64,000 nt of DNA from Hungatella hathewayi (GCA_025149285.1 CP102274.1:1751501-1815500); one strand, 5' to 3'. Counted from the first letter of the stretch, positions 28,266 to 39,048 are shown. The notes: a model not told the origin generated them from the sequence alone. A program made the numbers and translations.

Positions 28266-30248
28266 ATGAAAGGACTAAGAAGAAAGTTCAGGCGAGGGCT
28301 GGCAGGTTTTCTGGCGTTCGTGCTGACGATGACATCATTTAATATGGTGTCGTGGGCGGATGTGGCGAGTGCGTTTGAGACAGAAAAGGCCACGTTTGTC
28401 ATGAGTGGAGAGGAGATCAGGGAATCTGCTCAGGCTGCTATTGACAGCGGCAGTACATTCCATTTTGAGGATTTAGGCATTGAAGAATCGGAAGATAATG
28501 CGAAAGATTATCAAAAATTATTCGGCAGTGGATCAGTGTATGAGATTGCTCCGTCATATAATATGTCCGATGATGAAGATGCAGATGGTGCTGATCTCAG
28601 AGTATTTGTTCGAATAAAGGATGATTATGAGGGGTATCGCCTGACTGGAAAAGAGGAGATTATTTTTCTTTATATTAATGACTCAGAGGGGAAAATATCT
28701 TTTCGTACAATTGTTGATGGATATGCAACTGAAAGGATTACAGTCAAAGGAAATTCGAAACTGGCAGAAGCAGAAGTACCAGGTAACGTAAATGGAACAC
28801 TGGAAGGAGAAGTGACAACACCGGAAGAAAATGGAACGCCGGAAGGAGAAGTGACAACACCGGAGGAAAGCGGGACACCGGAAAGTGAAGTGACAACACC
28901 GGAAGAAAACGGAACGCCGGAAAGTGAAGTGACAGCACCGGAAGAAAGTGGAACGCCGGAAAGTGAAGTGACAACACCGGAAGAAAACGGAACACCGGAA
29001 GGAGAAATGGCAACACCGGAAGAGAGCGGAACGCCGGAAGGAGAAGTGACAACACCGGAAGAAAGTGGGACGTCGGAAGGAGAAGTGACAACACCGGAAG
29101 AAAACAGAACACCGGAAGGAGAAGTGACAACACCGGAAGAGAGCGGAACGCCGGAAGGAGAAGTGACAACACCGGAAGAAAACAGAACACCGGAAGAAGA
29201 AGTGACAACACCGGAAGAAAACGGAACATTAGAAGGAGAATCGGATAATGAAGACGCGGCAATGTCGGAAGATAATACCGTAGTTTCAATTAGTCGTAAT
29301 TCTTCGGCTGTGTTGATGTCGGCAGATTCAACCGTAACAGTGTTAGAGTCAGCTAATGAGAAAAATGATAAAATTACACTGGCAACTGCCAGTAACTCTG
29401 AAAACAGCAATTCCGGGAAGTCAGATCCGAAGGAATCATCTTCCGTAGCTAATTTAGTAAACGGGAAAGTATATGGCAATGTAATTTTGGATGAATCTTC
29501 TTATGCCAGGGCATATGTTATTACACTGGATGCTTTAAATATTGAGCAACCACTGAATGAGTACCAAATTAAAGTAACTCATCGGCTTCATGGTGATAAC
29601 TGGATTGATTATGAAAAAATAGAGACTGTAACAATTACAGATAATGATTTTGACAATGGAGAATATGATACTGCTAAACTGGAATTTAAGCGTGAGGGAA
29701 TTGTATTAACAAGCCAGAGCTTAGTTTTGACAAAAGATGCTTTTAAATCAGGGACTGAAGCTGAAATTACTCTGGAGTATGCAGTTGCAGATGGATACAG
29801 GATTTATGATAACAGAGCGAATTTGAGATCTATTTTTGTTGGAGAGTTGGATGATGATGATCCAGTTATTAAACCAGTAGGCCAGGCAGTCGTCAATATT
29901 AAATATGTATATGAAAACGGAACGATTGCGAAGGATACAGAAAGTGTAGCTGCTTTATATGATGAAAATACAAAGAAGTATAAGTTAACCTATGAGTTAG
30001 GTGATTTAGATGGTTATAAGCCGGTACTGGATACGATGGATTCGGCATCTGGAATTACCCTTGATGGCAATATTTTGACAGCAAATCTCTCTGAAGATAA
30101 GGAGTACCTGGCTGTAATTGTTTATATGGCAGATACAGTTGAATATGTGGTAAGGCATAATTATCAGAAATTGGATGGATCTTATGAGGTGAAAGAGTCT
30201 GAAACAAAATCAGGGAAAGCCGGAGAATTGAGTGCGGCAGTTGCCTAA
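28266..30248 (+). CDS. M1 surface protein, N-terminal part ending at an in-frame TAA
   Basis: 660 codons, then TAA (30246-30248). The protein starts with a secretion signal (basic KGLRRKFRRG, hydrophobic core, WADVASA). An N-terminal module of about 150 residues follows that matches M2 closely (ETEKATFVMSGEEI, YEIAPSYN, EEIIFLYINDSEGK). Next comes a 13-residue repeat region rich in Pro, Glu and Thr (about 176-325), a GKVYGNVILDESSYARAYV segment also shared with M2, and the first MucBP-like strand-rich units. The same frame continues without any shift past the TAA into the C-terminal part, so the intact gene would encode about 2,673 residues. As read, the product lacks a wall anchor and would be secreted or degraded. 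Confidence 0.8.
   Translation: MKGLRRKFRRGLAGFLAFVLTMTSFNMVSWADVASAFETEKATFVMSGEEIRESAQAAIDSGSTFHFEDLGIEESEDNAKDYQKLFGSGSVYEIAPSYNMSDDEDADGADLRVFVRIKDDYEGYRLTGKEEIIFLYINDSEGKISFRTIVDGYATERITVKGNSKLAEAEVPGNVNGTLEGEVTTPEENGTPEGEVTTPEESGTPESEVTTPEENGTPESEVTAPEESGTPESEVTTPEENGTPEGEMATPEESGTPEGEVTTPEESGTSEGEVTTPEENRTPEGEVTTPEESGTPEGEVTTPEENRTPEEEVTTPEENGTLEGESDNEDAAMSEDNTVVSISRNSSAVLMSADSTVTVLESANEKNDKITLATASNSENSNSGKSDPKESSSVANLVNGKVYGNVILDESSYARAYVITLDALNIEQPLNEYQIKVTHRLHGDNWIDYEKIETVTITDNDFDNGEYDTAKLEFKREGIVLTSQSLVLTKDAFKSGTEAEITLEYAVADGYRIYDNRANLRSIFVGELDDDDPVIKPVGQAVVNIKYVYENGTIAKDTESVAALYDENTKKYKLTYELGDLDGYKPVLDTMDSASGITLDGNILTANLSEDKEYLAVIVYMADTVEYVVRHNYQKLDGSYEVKESETKSGKAGELSAAVA
28791..29240 (+). 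repeat. 39-bp (13-residue) repeats in the M1 surface gene
   Basis: Eleven full copies and one partial copy of a unit like NGTPEGEVTTPEE, varying mainly at NGT/SGT and G/S. It encodes an acidic, probably extended stalk. The low complexity makes the tract prone to copy-number change. Confidence 0.9.
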
Positions 30249-33200
30249 AATGTTACAGGCTTTACTCCGAAGCAGATTAGCCAGAAAGAACTGTCTGCAA
30301 CAGAAGAGAATATTGTTGATATTTTCTATGATCGAAATATATATGATCTGACATATAGTACTGATGGTGGAGAATATGTTGAACGACAGACTGGATTGTA
30401 TGGAGAGAGTCTGACGGTAGCGAAGAGCACAACCAAGGCTGGGTATTTGTTTGATGGCTGGTATACAGATAAGAATTTCTCTCAGGGAACCAGGGTATCC
30501 GGTAGTATAGTATTAGAAGATAATACGATATTATATGCAAAATGGAATCCAGGAACAGTTGGGTATAAGGTGGTTTATCTGATTGAAAATGCAGATGATA
30601 ACAATTATTCGCTGCTGTGTACAGATGCAAAAACTGGAAAAACCGGAGATAATGTACAGATAACAGCAAAAACTGCTAATCCAACAAATTGGGGCGAACT
30701 GGAGAAAAACGCATTTACTTTTAAGGATTCAACAAGTGAAGTTTTAAAGGCAGATGGGACATCGATAGTTACGGTAAGATATTCCAGAAATACATATACG
30801 ATTAGGTTCCAGGATAAATCTCCTACTTTATGCAGGATGGAAAGTCATACGCATACATTAAGCAATTGTTATAAACGTACATGTAATAAATTGCATAAAC
30901 ATAATGAAAGTTGCTATGATATGTCTTATACAATTTGTGGTTTGACTGAACATCAGCATGACAGTACTTGTTATACTCGAGATATAAGTGCTAAATATCA
31001 GGCTAATATCAGGGAACAGTGGTTAGAAAATTATGGTGGACATAACTGGCTTTGGAGTGGAAGCTCCTATACTAGCTTACAGGATATTATGCCATATGTT
31101 TCAGGAAATGGGATTAAAGTATTAAATAAACACAATGATGGTCCAACTCCTAGACCATTAGAGTATTATGTAGAAGATCCTAATGGAACTATAAAAGATC
31201 CTAAAGGAGGTAGTACCAAATTTAGTTTATACACTAAAATTACAATTTATTTGGAAAAGGGATCCACTCCAAGTTGGGATGAAGAGTATTATGAGATTGA
31301 TGGATATGAAAGATATTACACAAATATTGATTTTAGCCGCCCATCATTTAAAAATCCATCTACATTTTATTATACAAGAGCTAAATATGATTTGACACTT
31401 ATAAATGGAACGAATGAAACCACAAAAAAAGACATTCCTTATAAATCTGATATAAGCAAATATCTTGGAGCTCCGACGGTTAAGCCTACGTCAGATGCAA
31501 CTTTTGATGCGTGGTATGTTGATTCCAGCTTTACAGAAAAGTATACATCGGGTACCATGCCAAAAGGAAATCTCGTTTTATACGCCCACTGGAACAATGC
31601 TGCTTATGATGTGACATTTAAAGATGGTCAGGAGATATTAGATACAGTAGAAGTAAACAGTGGGGAGCTGGTTACACCGATTTCCACACCAGAAAAAGCT
31701 GGTTATAGCTTTACTGGCTGGTATATAGATGAAGCATGTACGCAGCGATATGATTTCCAGAGAAAAGTGGAATCAGATTTTGATCTTTATGCAGGTTGGA
31801 GCATGCATTCAACTACCAGCTATCAGATATTATACGTCACAAGCGAAGGTGATCCGGTAGCGGATTCTGTGACGGGCAATGGAGTCATAGGAGATACAAT
31901 TCAGGCCAATGCGGTTGTTCCAACGATAGCCGGATATGAAGATTATATTGTTGATAAGGCTACAGCCTCCATAAGTTTAGATGCCGATCCCAATAAAAAT
32001 GTTATAAGATTTATCTATTCAAGTCCGGAATCATTGAGATATACGGTACAGTATTGGTATGAAGATAAAATAGTTGCCGAAGAAGCAAATATTGCATCGA
32101 AATTAAGTTCTTTCCGTTGTTATCCGAACACTGACTTAGAGCAGCTGACCGGATATAAAGTAAAGGAAGCGTACAAAAATGTTAAGTTAACTACAGGTGA
32201 AAATATAATTAAGTTTACTTTGACATTAAATGAGTACACAATTACATATGAAAATGTAGATTATAATGATATTGTTTGGGAAAATGGCAATACAAATCCT
32301 ACAAAATACAATATTCATACCAATTCCTTTACTCTTAAAAATCCAGGCCGTGTTGGATATACATTTATGGGCTGGAAATTGGTTAAAGGAAGCGTTGAAA
32401 GCGGAGAATATGACTCTAAAAATGTAGTAATTGAAACAGGTTCCCGTGGAAATCTTACCTTTAAGGCTGAGTGGGCAGTAGATGTAAACCAGAAGTTAAA
32501 TTATAGTATAAAATACTATAAGAGCGAACAGCCGGATAAGGAAATAGGAAATCTTAACAAGAATGTTCTTGTTGCTTCTCCGACAGTTAAGTATGCAGAT
32601 GTAGATAAAACATATAATAAGCCAAGTGGTTATATTCTGGATAAGGTAGAGTTTGGCGGCCAGACTGTAAGCGATGGTGAAATGACAATCACAGATACAG
32701 ATAATATTATTAAGGTATATTATAAAGTAGATGAGACACAAAAACTAAAATACAGCGTTGAGTACTATATCGATGGAAAAGATATACCTTTTGATAAACT
32801 GGATAATCAGGAAGTATTGGTTGCCGATCCGGTAGTCAGTGAAGTAGCAGACAGCAGTAAAGTGCCGGCCGGCTATACGAGAGACAGCGTATTACCGGAG
32901 TTGCCTGCAACGATCAGCGAGACAGCTAATGTCATCAGGGTATATTACAAAGTAGATGAAACGCAGAAGCTGAAATACAGCGTTGAGTACTATGTAACCG
33001 GAAATAACACACCATTCGATAAGCTTGAGAACCAGGAAGTACTGGTAGCCGATCCGGTAGTCAAGGCAGTAGCGGACAGCAGTAAAGTGCCGGTTGGTTA
33101 TACGAGAGATTCTGTATATCCGAAGCTGCCGGTAACGATCAGCGTTTCCAACAACGTCATCAGGGTATACTACAAAGTAGACGAGACGCAGAAGCTGAAA

Positions 33201-36200
33201 TACAGTGTAGAATACTATGTAACCGGAAATGACACACCATTCGATAAGCTTGAGAACCAGGAAGTATTGGTAGCGGATCCGGTAGTCAAAGCAGTATCGG
33301 ACAGCAGCAAGGTACCTGCCGGCTATACAAGAGACAGCGTATTACCGGAGCTGCCTGCAACGATCAGCGAGACAGCTAACGTCATAAAGGTATACTACAG
33401 AGTAGATGAGACACAGAAGCTGAAATACAGTGTAGAATACTATATAAATGGAAATGACACAGCGTTTGATAAGCTTGAGAACCAGGAAGTTCTGGCAGCG
33501 GATCCGGTGGTCAAAACAGTAGCGGACAGCAGTAAAGTACCGGCGGGTTATAGAAGAGATTCTGTATTTCCAGAGCTGCCGGTAACGATAACAGAAAGCA
33601 GTAATATCATAAAAGTATATTACCGTATTGATACTACTCAAAAATTGCAGTTTGATGTAGAGTATTATCTTGTTGGTGAGATGGAAGCATTTGATGCAGT
33701 CAGAAATCAGACAGTCCTTGTAGCGAATCCTGTGATCAATGCAGTAGCAGACAGCAGTAAAGTGCCGGCAGGCTACGAGAGAGCTTCTGTAATGCCGCAG
33801 CTGCCGACAATAATCAGCAAGACTAATAACGTCATCAGGGTATACTATAAAGTAGATGAGACACAGAAACTGAAATACAGCATCGAATACTATGTAACTG
33901 GAAATGAAACAGCGTTTGATAAGCTTGAGAACCAGGAAGTGCTGGTAGCTAATCCGGTAGTCAGTACAGTGGCAGACAGCAGTAAAGTGCCGGCCGGATA
34001 TACAAGAGACCGTGTATTGCCAGAACTGCCGACTACGATTAGTGGATCTAACAACGTTATCCGGGTATATTATAAAGTAGATGAGACACAGAAACTGAAA
34101 TACAGTGTCGAGTATTACTTGAACGGAAATGACACAGCATTCGATAAGCTTGAGAACCAGGAAGTGCTGGTAGCGGATCCGGTAGTCAAAGCAGTAGCGG
34201 ACAGCAGCAAGGTGCCAGTTGGCTATACAAGAGACAGCGTATTACCGGAGCTGCCTGCAACGATCAGCGAGACAGCTAACGTCATAAAGGTATACTACAG
34301 AGTAGATGAGACACAGAAACTGAAATACAGCATCGAATACTATGTAAATGGAAATGACGCAGCATTCGATAAACTTGAAAATCAGGAAGTATTGGTGGCT
34401 GATCCTGTAGTTGCTTCAGTGGCAGACAGTAATAAGGTACCGGCAGGTTATACAAGAGATCATGTAATGCCGGAACTTCCGACGACGATCACCGAGTCCA
34501 ATCATGTAATCAGGGTGTATTACAGAGTAGATGAGACACAAAAGCTGAGATATGACGTTGAGTATTATGTAGATGGAAATGATACGGCATTTGATAAGCT
34601 GGAAAACCAGGAAGTACTGGTGGCCAATCCTGTAGTCAATGCAGTGGTGGATAGCAGTAAAGTGCCTGCCGGCTATACAAGAAACAGTGTATTGCCAGAA
34701 CTTCCGACAATGATCAGCGAGTCTAACAACATCATTAAAGTATATTACAGTGTAGATGAGATGCAGAAATTAAAATACAATGTCGAGTACTATATAAATG
34801 GAAGTGCTACGGCCTTTGATAAGCTTGAGAATCAAGAAGTATTAGTAGCCGATCCTTACGTCTTATTTGTAAAAGATAGTGCACTTGTTTCGGCGGGATA
34901 TGTCAGGGATAGAGTAGAACCGTTATTACCGGCAAAAATAGTACATGATGGAGATATTATAAATGTGTACTACAGAGCCAGAACTGATTTGTACTCAGAA
35001 ATCAATTATTATTATGATGACACAAAGACAGATACCCAAAAAGACAATAATGCAGTATTTGATACTGGTATACTTGATGGTGTTAAGGTAGAGATGGAAG
35101 TCACTCATACTGATGGCAAACATTATGTTTTGGACAGAATCGAAGGCAAGGACAAAAAAGTAACAGTTAACCCGACCGAGAACATTGTTAATATTTACTA
35201 TGCACTTGACGAGAAGGGGACTGGTACAGATCCAAATAAGCCGGATAATATTCCAGATAAATATCAGATAACTTTTACGTATGTCGCTGGTGAAAATGGT
35301 AATGTGGATGGCCAAAAGGAGGAAGTAATTACCAGAGAACTGGATGCTGATGGAAGTTTTAGTTCAATAAATCCAGCTTATCCAGGAGCATTAGTAAAAG
35401 CAAATGCAAATAACGGTTATAGCTTCCAAAACTGGACATCGGATGAAGTGGGTATGATGGCAGGAAAGCCAGTAAGTACATTTGCTGATGAAGCAGCTAT
35501 TAGAGAGGCAGGGTTTATTACAGATACAGTGTTTACTGCACACTTCAATGCGAAAGAAGATACTTCATACAGAATTGAATATTATTATGAAGTTCAGGGA
35601 CAGTATCCGGCAACTACCAATAACTATGAAGTCAGAACAGGTAAGACTGATACAACCGTGTCTGTGACCGATAATGACAAAATAAAAGCTGGATATAAGT
35701 ATGACACTGAGGCAGCTAACGTTGTGAGCGGGGTTGTTAAAGGTGATAATAGTCTGGTCTTAAGACTGTACTTTAAACAACAGTTTACAGTAACGTATCA
35801 GTCAGGTAATCATGATTTCTTTGAAGAACAGGTGATTGGCGAGAATTCTTATGGTGATAAGACACCAGTATTTACAGGAGAGATGAATATAAGAGGCAAT
35901 TATGTATTCAATGGCTGGCAGCCAGTTATCGCTGAAAAAGTAACAGAAAATGCAGTTTATGTAGCACAATGGCGATATACGGGAAGTAGTGGCGGAGACA
36001 CCGGTGGTGGTGGAAATACTCCAAGCGATAACAAGCCATATGTTCCGAATGGCCCTGGTGATACAGTGACTATTGAACCAGGTGATGTACCATTAGCAAA
36101 TGTGCCGGAAAATGGTCCTGTAGATAATTTGATGCTGATTGATGATGGTAATGTACCGCTTGCAGGTCTGCCTAAAACTGGCGACCGTTTTGGAACAAAT

Positions 36201-36287
36201 ACAGGTTTAGCAGCTTTACTTACCGGGTTCCTGTTAGCAGCATTTACAGCGCTGAATAATAAGAGACGGGAAGAAGAAAACAAGTAA
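30249..36287 (+). pseudogene. M1 surface protein, C-terminal part (cut off by the TAA)
   Basis: Same frame as the N-terminal part; it begins NVTGFTPKQISQKELSATEE straight after the TAA. The first ATG is at 30396 but has no ribosome site, so independent translation is unlikely. The order is InlB/Listeria-Bacteroides-type repeats (AGYLFDGWYTDKNFSQG, AGYSFTGWYIDEACTQR), a Cys/His-rich stretch (30840-30985), eleven MucBP-like repeats of about 76 residues (32478-34980) and further strand-rich units. A Gly/Pro linker, GLPKTGDR, a hydrophobic helix and a KRREEENK tail follow. This is a sortase-type cell-wall anchor. Apart from the single stop the frame is undamaged, so the mutation is recent, a sequencing error, or tolerated. 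Confidence 0.8.
32478..34980 (+). repeat. Eleven MucBP-like repeats, about 228 bp each
   Basis: Unit pattern: VDETQKLKYSVEYYxxGN, then FDKLENQEVLVADPVV, DSSKVPAGYTRDSV, LPELP and NVIRVYYK. Copies 2-4 and 6-9 are nearly identical at DNA level; the first and fifth are the most diverged. MucBP-type domains in other surface proteins bind mucin; here the binding role is inferred. Confidence 0.88.
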
Positions 36288-36307
36288 TAACAGAAGGACA
36301 ATCGATT

Positions 36308-36352
36308 AAAGGAGATGGTCTGGCAGTGTGAATCTGCCAGACCATCTCCTTT
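36308..36352 (+). terminator. M1 terminator
   Basis: Perfect 19-bp stem (36308-36326 with 36334-36352), loop TGTGAAT, ending in TTTTT. The central CTGGCAG/CTGCCAG core also occurs in the M2 terminator. A group II intron begins a few bases downstream. Confidence 0.93.
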
Positions 36353-36793
36353 TTATGGTGCGCCCGGCGGCGCACGTTTCTAACCGGTGCAAGTCCGGAA
36401 TCCGCCCGGTGGTGGGAAGGATATAGCCGAAGGCAAGGGTGTCCATCGTGAGGTGGAATCTGAAGGAAGCTGGATATGGGGAACATACTAACCCATGGGC
36501 AAATCTCTGGTCTGACGAACAGAAATCACATCAGGCCATGCGTGAGGGTAAGGCTGCCAAACAAGTCGAAGCCCAATAACCACACGGAATCATGTATGGT
36601 AAATGTGGCAGATAGATGGAGAGAAAGAAACGTGTGGTACCCGGGGAGGTCTGTGCGGAATGTCCTGAAAGGGATAACCACTATCGTGAGGTAGTGCTGA
36701 ACGTACAGAAGTCAGCAGAGGTCGTAGTAGTCGAGAGACGAAGGACCGAATCAACAGGAGTCTTTAGTACAACCGGGAAAGGAGGAAAGAACA

Positions 36794-38185
36794 TTGGGTA
36801 CAGAAAACAGAGATAGCTGCTCACAAAGAGACAGCGCGGAACGTGAAGGGTATGTGAGAGCGCACCGTTCTTTCCGCCGGATATGGAAGGAAAGAGACAG
36901 TGCACAGCCGGAACTCTTAGAGAAGATACTGAATAAGGACAACTTAAACAGAGCTTTTAAGAGAGTAAAGGCGAATAAGGGAGCGCCGGGAATCGACGGA
37001 ATGACCGTAGAGGAAACAGGTGACTGCCTAAGGGAAAATCAAAAGGAACTGATAGAGAGAATCAAAAGGGGAAAATACACCCCCGACCCAGTAAGACGAG
37101 TAGAGATTCCCAAGCCAGAGGGAGGAATGCGAAAGCTGGGCATTCCAACCGTGAAAGACCGTATCTTCCAGCAAGCCATAGGACAGCAGTTAATGCCAGT
37201 CTATGAGGCGCTGTTCTCGGAGAACAGCTATGGGTATCGGCCGGGAAGAAGCGCCAGGGACGCCATTTTAAAGGTAAAAGAGTATGCAGAACAGGGATAC
37301 ACCCATGCCGTTGCATTGGACCTGTCGAAATACTTTGATACTCTGAACCAAGAAATGCTATTAAATATCCTGCGCAGAGATGTAAAGGACGAAAGGGTTA
37401 TCCAATGGATAAAGAGATACCTAAAGAGTGGTGTCATGGAAAACGGTATAGTCATGGAGACAGAGGAAGGATCGCCGCAAGGAGGAAATCTATCCCCGCT
37501 GCTGGCAAATGTCTATCTGAACGAGTTCGACCAGGAGTACGAGAAACGAGGAGTGGCTTTTGTACGTTACGCAGATGATATAGTATTGTTAGCTAAAAGT
37601 GAGAGAGCCGCAAAGAGACTTCTGGAAACAAGCACGAAATATCTGGAAGGGACGCTGAAATTGCAGGTGAACCAGAAGAAAAGCCGTGTAGTAAGTGTAT
37701 TTGCAATCCGAAATTTTAAGTTCCTTGGCTTCACATTGGGAAAGAACGGAAAGGGCATTTATGTCCGGGTTCATGGGAAGTCATGGAAGAAAATGAAGTC
37801 AAAACTGAAAGACCTTAGTTCCCGAAGGTCTGTTCAGAGCATACGCCCATCGTTAGAAAAGATAAAGGTGTATATGCGGGGCTGGCTGAATTATTATGGA
37901 GTAGCAGATATGAAGAACCGAATAGAGGGACTGAACCAATGGCTATATCACAGAATCCGAATGTGTATATGGAAACAATGGAAGAAACCGAAAACGAAGG
38001 TAAAGAACCTGCTGAAAATGGGAGTGCCGAAAGAATTGGCATGGAAGGCAGGGAACAGCCGAAGAGGCTATTGGTTTACCACACAAACGGTAGCGGTAAA
38101 TATGGCAATGACAAAAGAAAGACTGATAAACAGAGGCTATTATGATTTAGCCACAGCCTATCAGTCCGTGCACGTCAACCGTTGA
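36794..38185 (+). CDS. ltrA: Group II intron reverse transcriptase/maturase
   Basis: 463 residues. Reverse transcriptase blocks in order: KGAPGIDGMTVEE, RRVEIPKPEGGMRKLGIPTVKDRI, SYGYRPGRSARDAI, VALDLSKYFDTLNQ, EGSPQGGNLSPLLANVYLNEFD, and the catalytic YADD near residue 259. It continues with FLGFTLGKNGKG and the maturase (X) domain up to about residue 400, with RGWLNYYG. No HNH endonuclease domain follows, as usual in class C. Start is TTG at 36794, 7 nt behind AAAGGAGG. It promotes splicing and reverse-splicing of its own intron RNA. Confidence 0.94.
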   Translation: MGTENRDSCSQRDSAEREGYVRAHRSFRRIWKERDSAQPELLEKILNKDNLNRAFKRVKANKGAPGIDGMTVEETGDCLRENQKELIERIKRGKYTPDPVRRVEIPKPEGGMRKLGIPTVKDRIFQQAIGQQLMPVYEALFSENSYGYRPGRSARDAILKVKEYAEQGYTHAVALDLSKYFDTLNQEMLLNILRRDVKDERVIQWIKRYLKSGVMENGIVMETEEGSPQGGNLSPLLANVYLNEFDQEYEKRGVAFVRYADDIVLLAKSERAAKRLLETSTKYLEGTLKLQVNQKKSRVVSVFAIRNFKFLGFTLGKNGKGIYVRVHGKSWKKMKSKLKDLSSRRSVQSIRPSLEKIKVYMRGWLNYYGVADMKNRIEGLNQWLYHRIRMCIWKQWKKPKTKVKNLLKMGVPKELAWKAGNSRRGYWFTTQTVAVNMAMTKERLINRGYYDLATAYQSVHVNR

Positions 38186-38186
38186 A

Positions 38187-38256
38187 ACCGCCGTGTACCG
38201 AACGGTATGCACGGTGGTGTGAGAGGACGGGAGTTAATCACTCCCTCCTACTCGAT
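38187..38256 (+). ncRNA. Intron domains V and VI
   Basis: 38187-38218 folds as a domain V hairpin with arms ACCGCCGTGTACC and GGTATGCACGGTGGT around a short GAA loop; its CGC triad is the class C version. Domain VI follows as GGGAGT/ACTCCC with a TAATC loop. Confidence 0.7.
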
Positions 38257-38579
38257 TAAGCGCCAAAATTTTGGGCGGATTGTAAATCAACTCCGCCGCC
38301 TCCATAATGGTAGTCAGGTAGTTTTTTACTACACTTTTATTTAGGAGGGCGACCATGGCCAAATACAATTCACGCCGTTCCGGACCGGAGTGGCTTCGAC
38401 TTATTACCGAGTGCCGCCAGAGTGGTATGCCCGACAATGTATGGCGCTTACTTTGCTACTACATGGAAGTATTGCTTAGAACAACAGGAATAATAAACAT
38501 ACCTTATATAAAAGAGTATTTAGAGTTTCTTCTATGCCGCAGGCAACAATCAGGTACTTTACTAAATTCTTTTATCTAA
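38257..38579 (+). pseudogene. IS66-family remnant (left end and truncated tnpA)
   Basis: Directly after the intron the sequence TAAGCGCC resembles the IS66 terminal repeat. About 95 nt later TTTAGGAGGGCGACC precedes an ATG (38355) encoding AKYNSRRSGPEWLRLITECRQSGM. This matches the start of the small IS66 accessory protein. After about residue 30 the similarity ends and the frame runs into unrelated AT-rich DNA to 38579. No other IS66 genes follow, so this is a broken fragment. Confidence 0.65.
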
Positions 38580-38825
38580 AATATTTCAAAATATTCTCTT
38601 TTGAGCAAAATATCTCTGCTCTATTTTCACGATGAACCTATCTATACAGGCGCTTTGATTAAAAATATTTTTTTGGGAAATTGACTAATAAAGATATCTG
38701 ATTTGATGAGATTAGTATTATGTGCTAGAACGTAAGAATGAATGACAAGCCAAGTGATATTATTGTATAGACTTATTGAGTAAAAAACAAATGAAAACAT
38801 ATAAAAAATGTAAAAAATATGAATA

Positions 38826-38845
38826 GTACATATAATTTATTTTAT
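38826..38845 (+). promoter_or_regulatory. Upstream element shared with M1
   Basis: GTACATATAATTTATTTTAT, the counterpart of 27105-27126, in the same direction relative to the downstream genes. Confidence 0.45.
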
Positions 38846-38888
38846 TGTATGGTTGAATTGAATTTTTATAGTCAAAATATCATGATGT

Positions 38889-38953
38889 CTTACAAAAATA
38901 TTAATTATAAGAGCATTATACTGTAGTGTGGTCACAAACTGGTTACATTTCAA
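38889..38953 (-). promoter_or_regulatory. M2 promoter segment, oriented away from the genes
   Basis: Read on the minus strand this is the M1 promoter again: TTGAAATGTAACCA (38953-38940), then after 18 nt GTATAATGCT (38921-38912), TATAATTAA (38909-38901) and TTTTTGTAAG. By eye 51 of 65 bases match with no gap. The -10 box TATAAT is at 38920-38915. It points towards the IS66 remnant, not towards the M2 genes, and I see no good forward promoter before 39049. Confidence 0.6.
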
Positions 38954-39048
38954 GAATTTTCCATAATTTATTTTCTTTTTTTAGCTTTCCTGTATATCAG
39001 ACGGTGTGGATTAAAACCCATAAAATAAATTATAGGAAGGTGGACAAT

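Larger units (their letters stand above)
36358..38256 (+). mobile_element. Group II intron, class C type
   Basis: About 1.9 kb from GTGCGCCCGG (36358) to CTACTCGAT (38248-38256), the usual 5' GTGYG and 3' AY ends. The 5' 430 bp hold the structured domain I-III region and the intron carries one maturase gene. A domain V-like hairpin and a domain VI-like hairpin close it. The insertion point immediately follows a strong terminator hairpin, the known target preference of class C introns. Ends are placed by motif and are uncertain by a few bases. Confidence 0.87.
38580..39048 (+). other. AT-rich leader region of module M2
   Basis: No gene. It contains the element shared with M1 (38826-38845), the reversed promoter segment (38889-38953), a T-rich tract with TTTTTTTAG (38976-38984; also 27289-27297 in M1) and the ATAGGAAGGTG ribosome site of the next gene. 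Confidence 0.7.

Noticed and set aside
28670..29479. Long reading frames on the minus strand across the M1 stalk repeats
   Set aside because: They are a by-product of the repeated Glu/Pro/Thr codons on the plus strand. No ribosome site, and the proteins are low-complexity Ser/Val/Pro or Leu/Pro mirrors. The same applies to minus frames over 40418-40885.
30246..30248. Programmed readthrough or frameshift at the M1 TAA
   Set aside because: No frameshift, since both sides are in the same frame. I saw no slippery site or obvious readthrough hairpin next to it. A point mutation or sequencing error is simpler.
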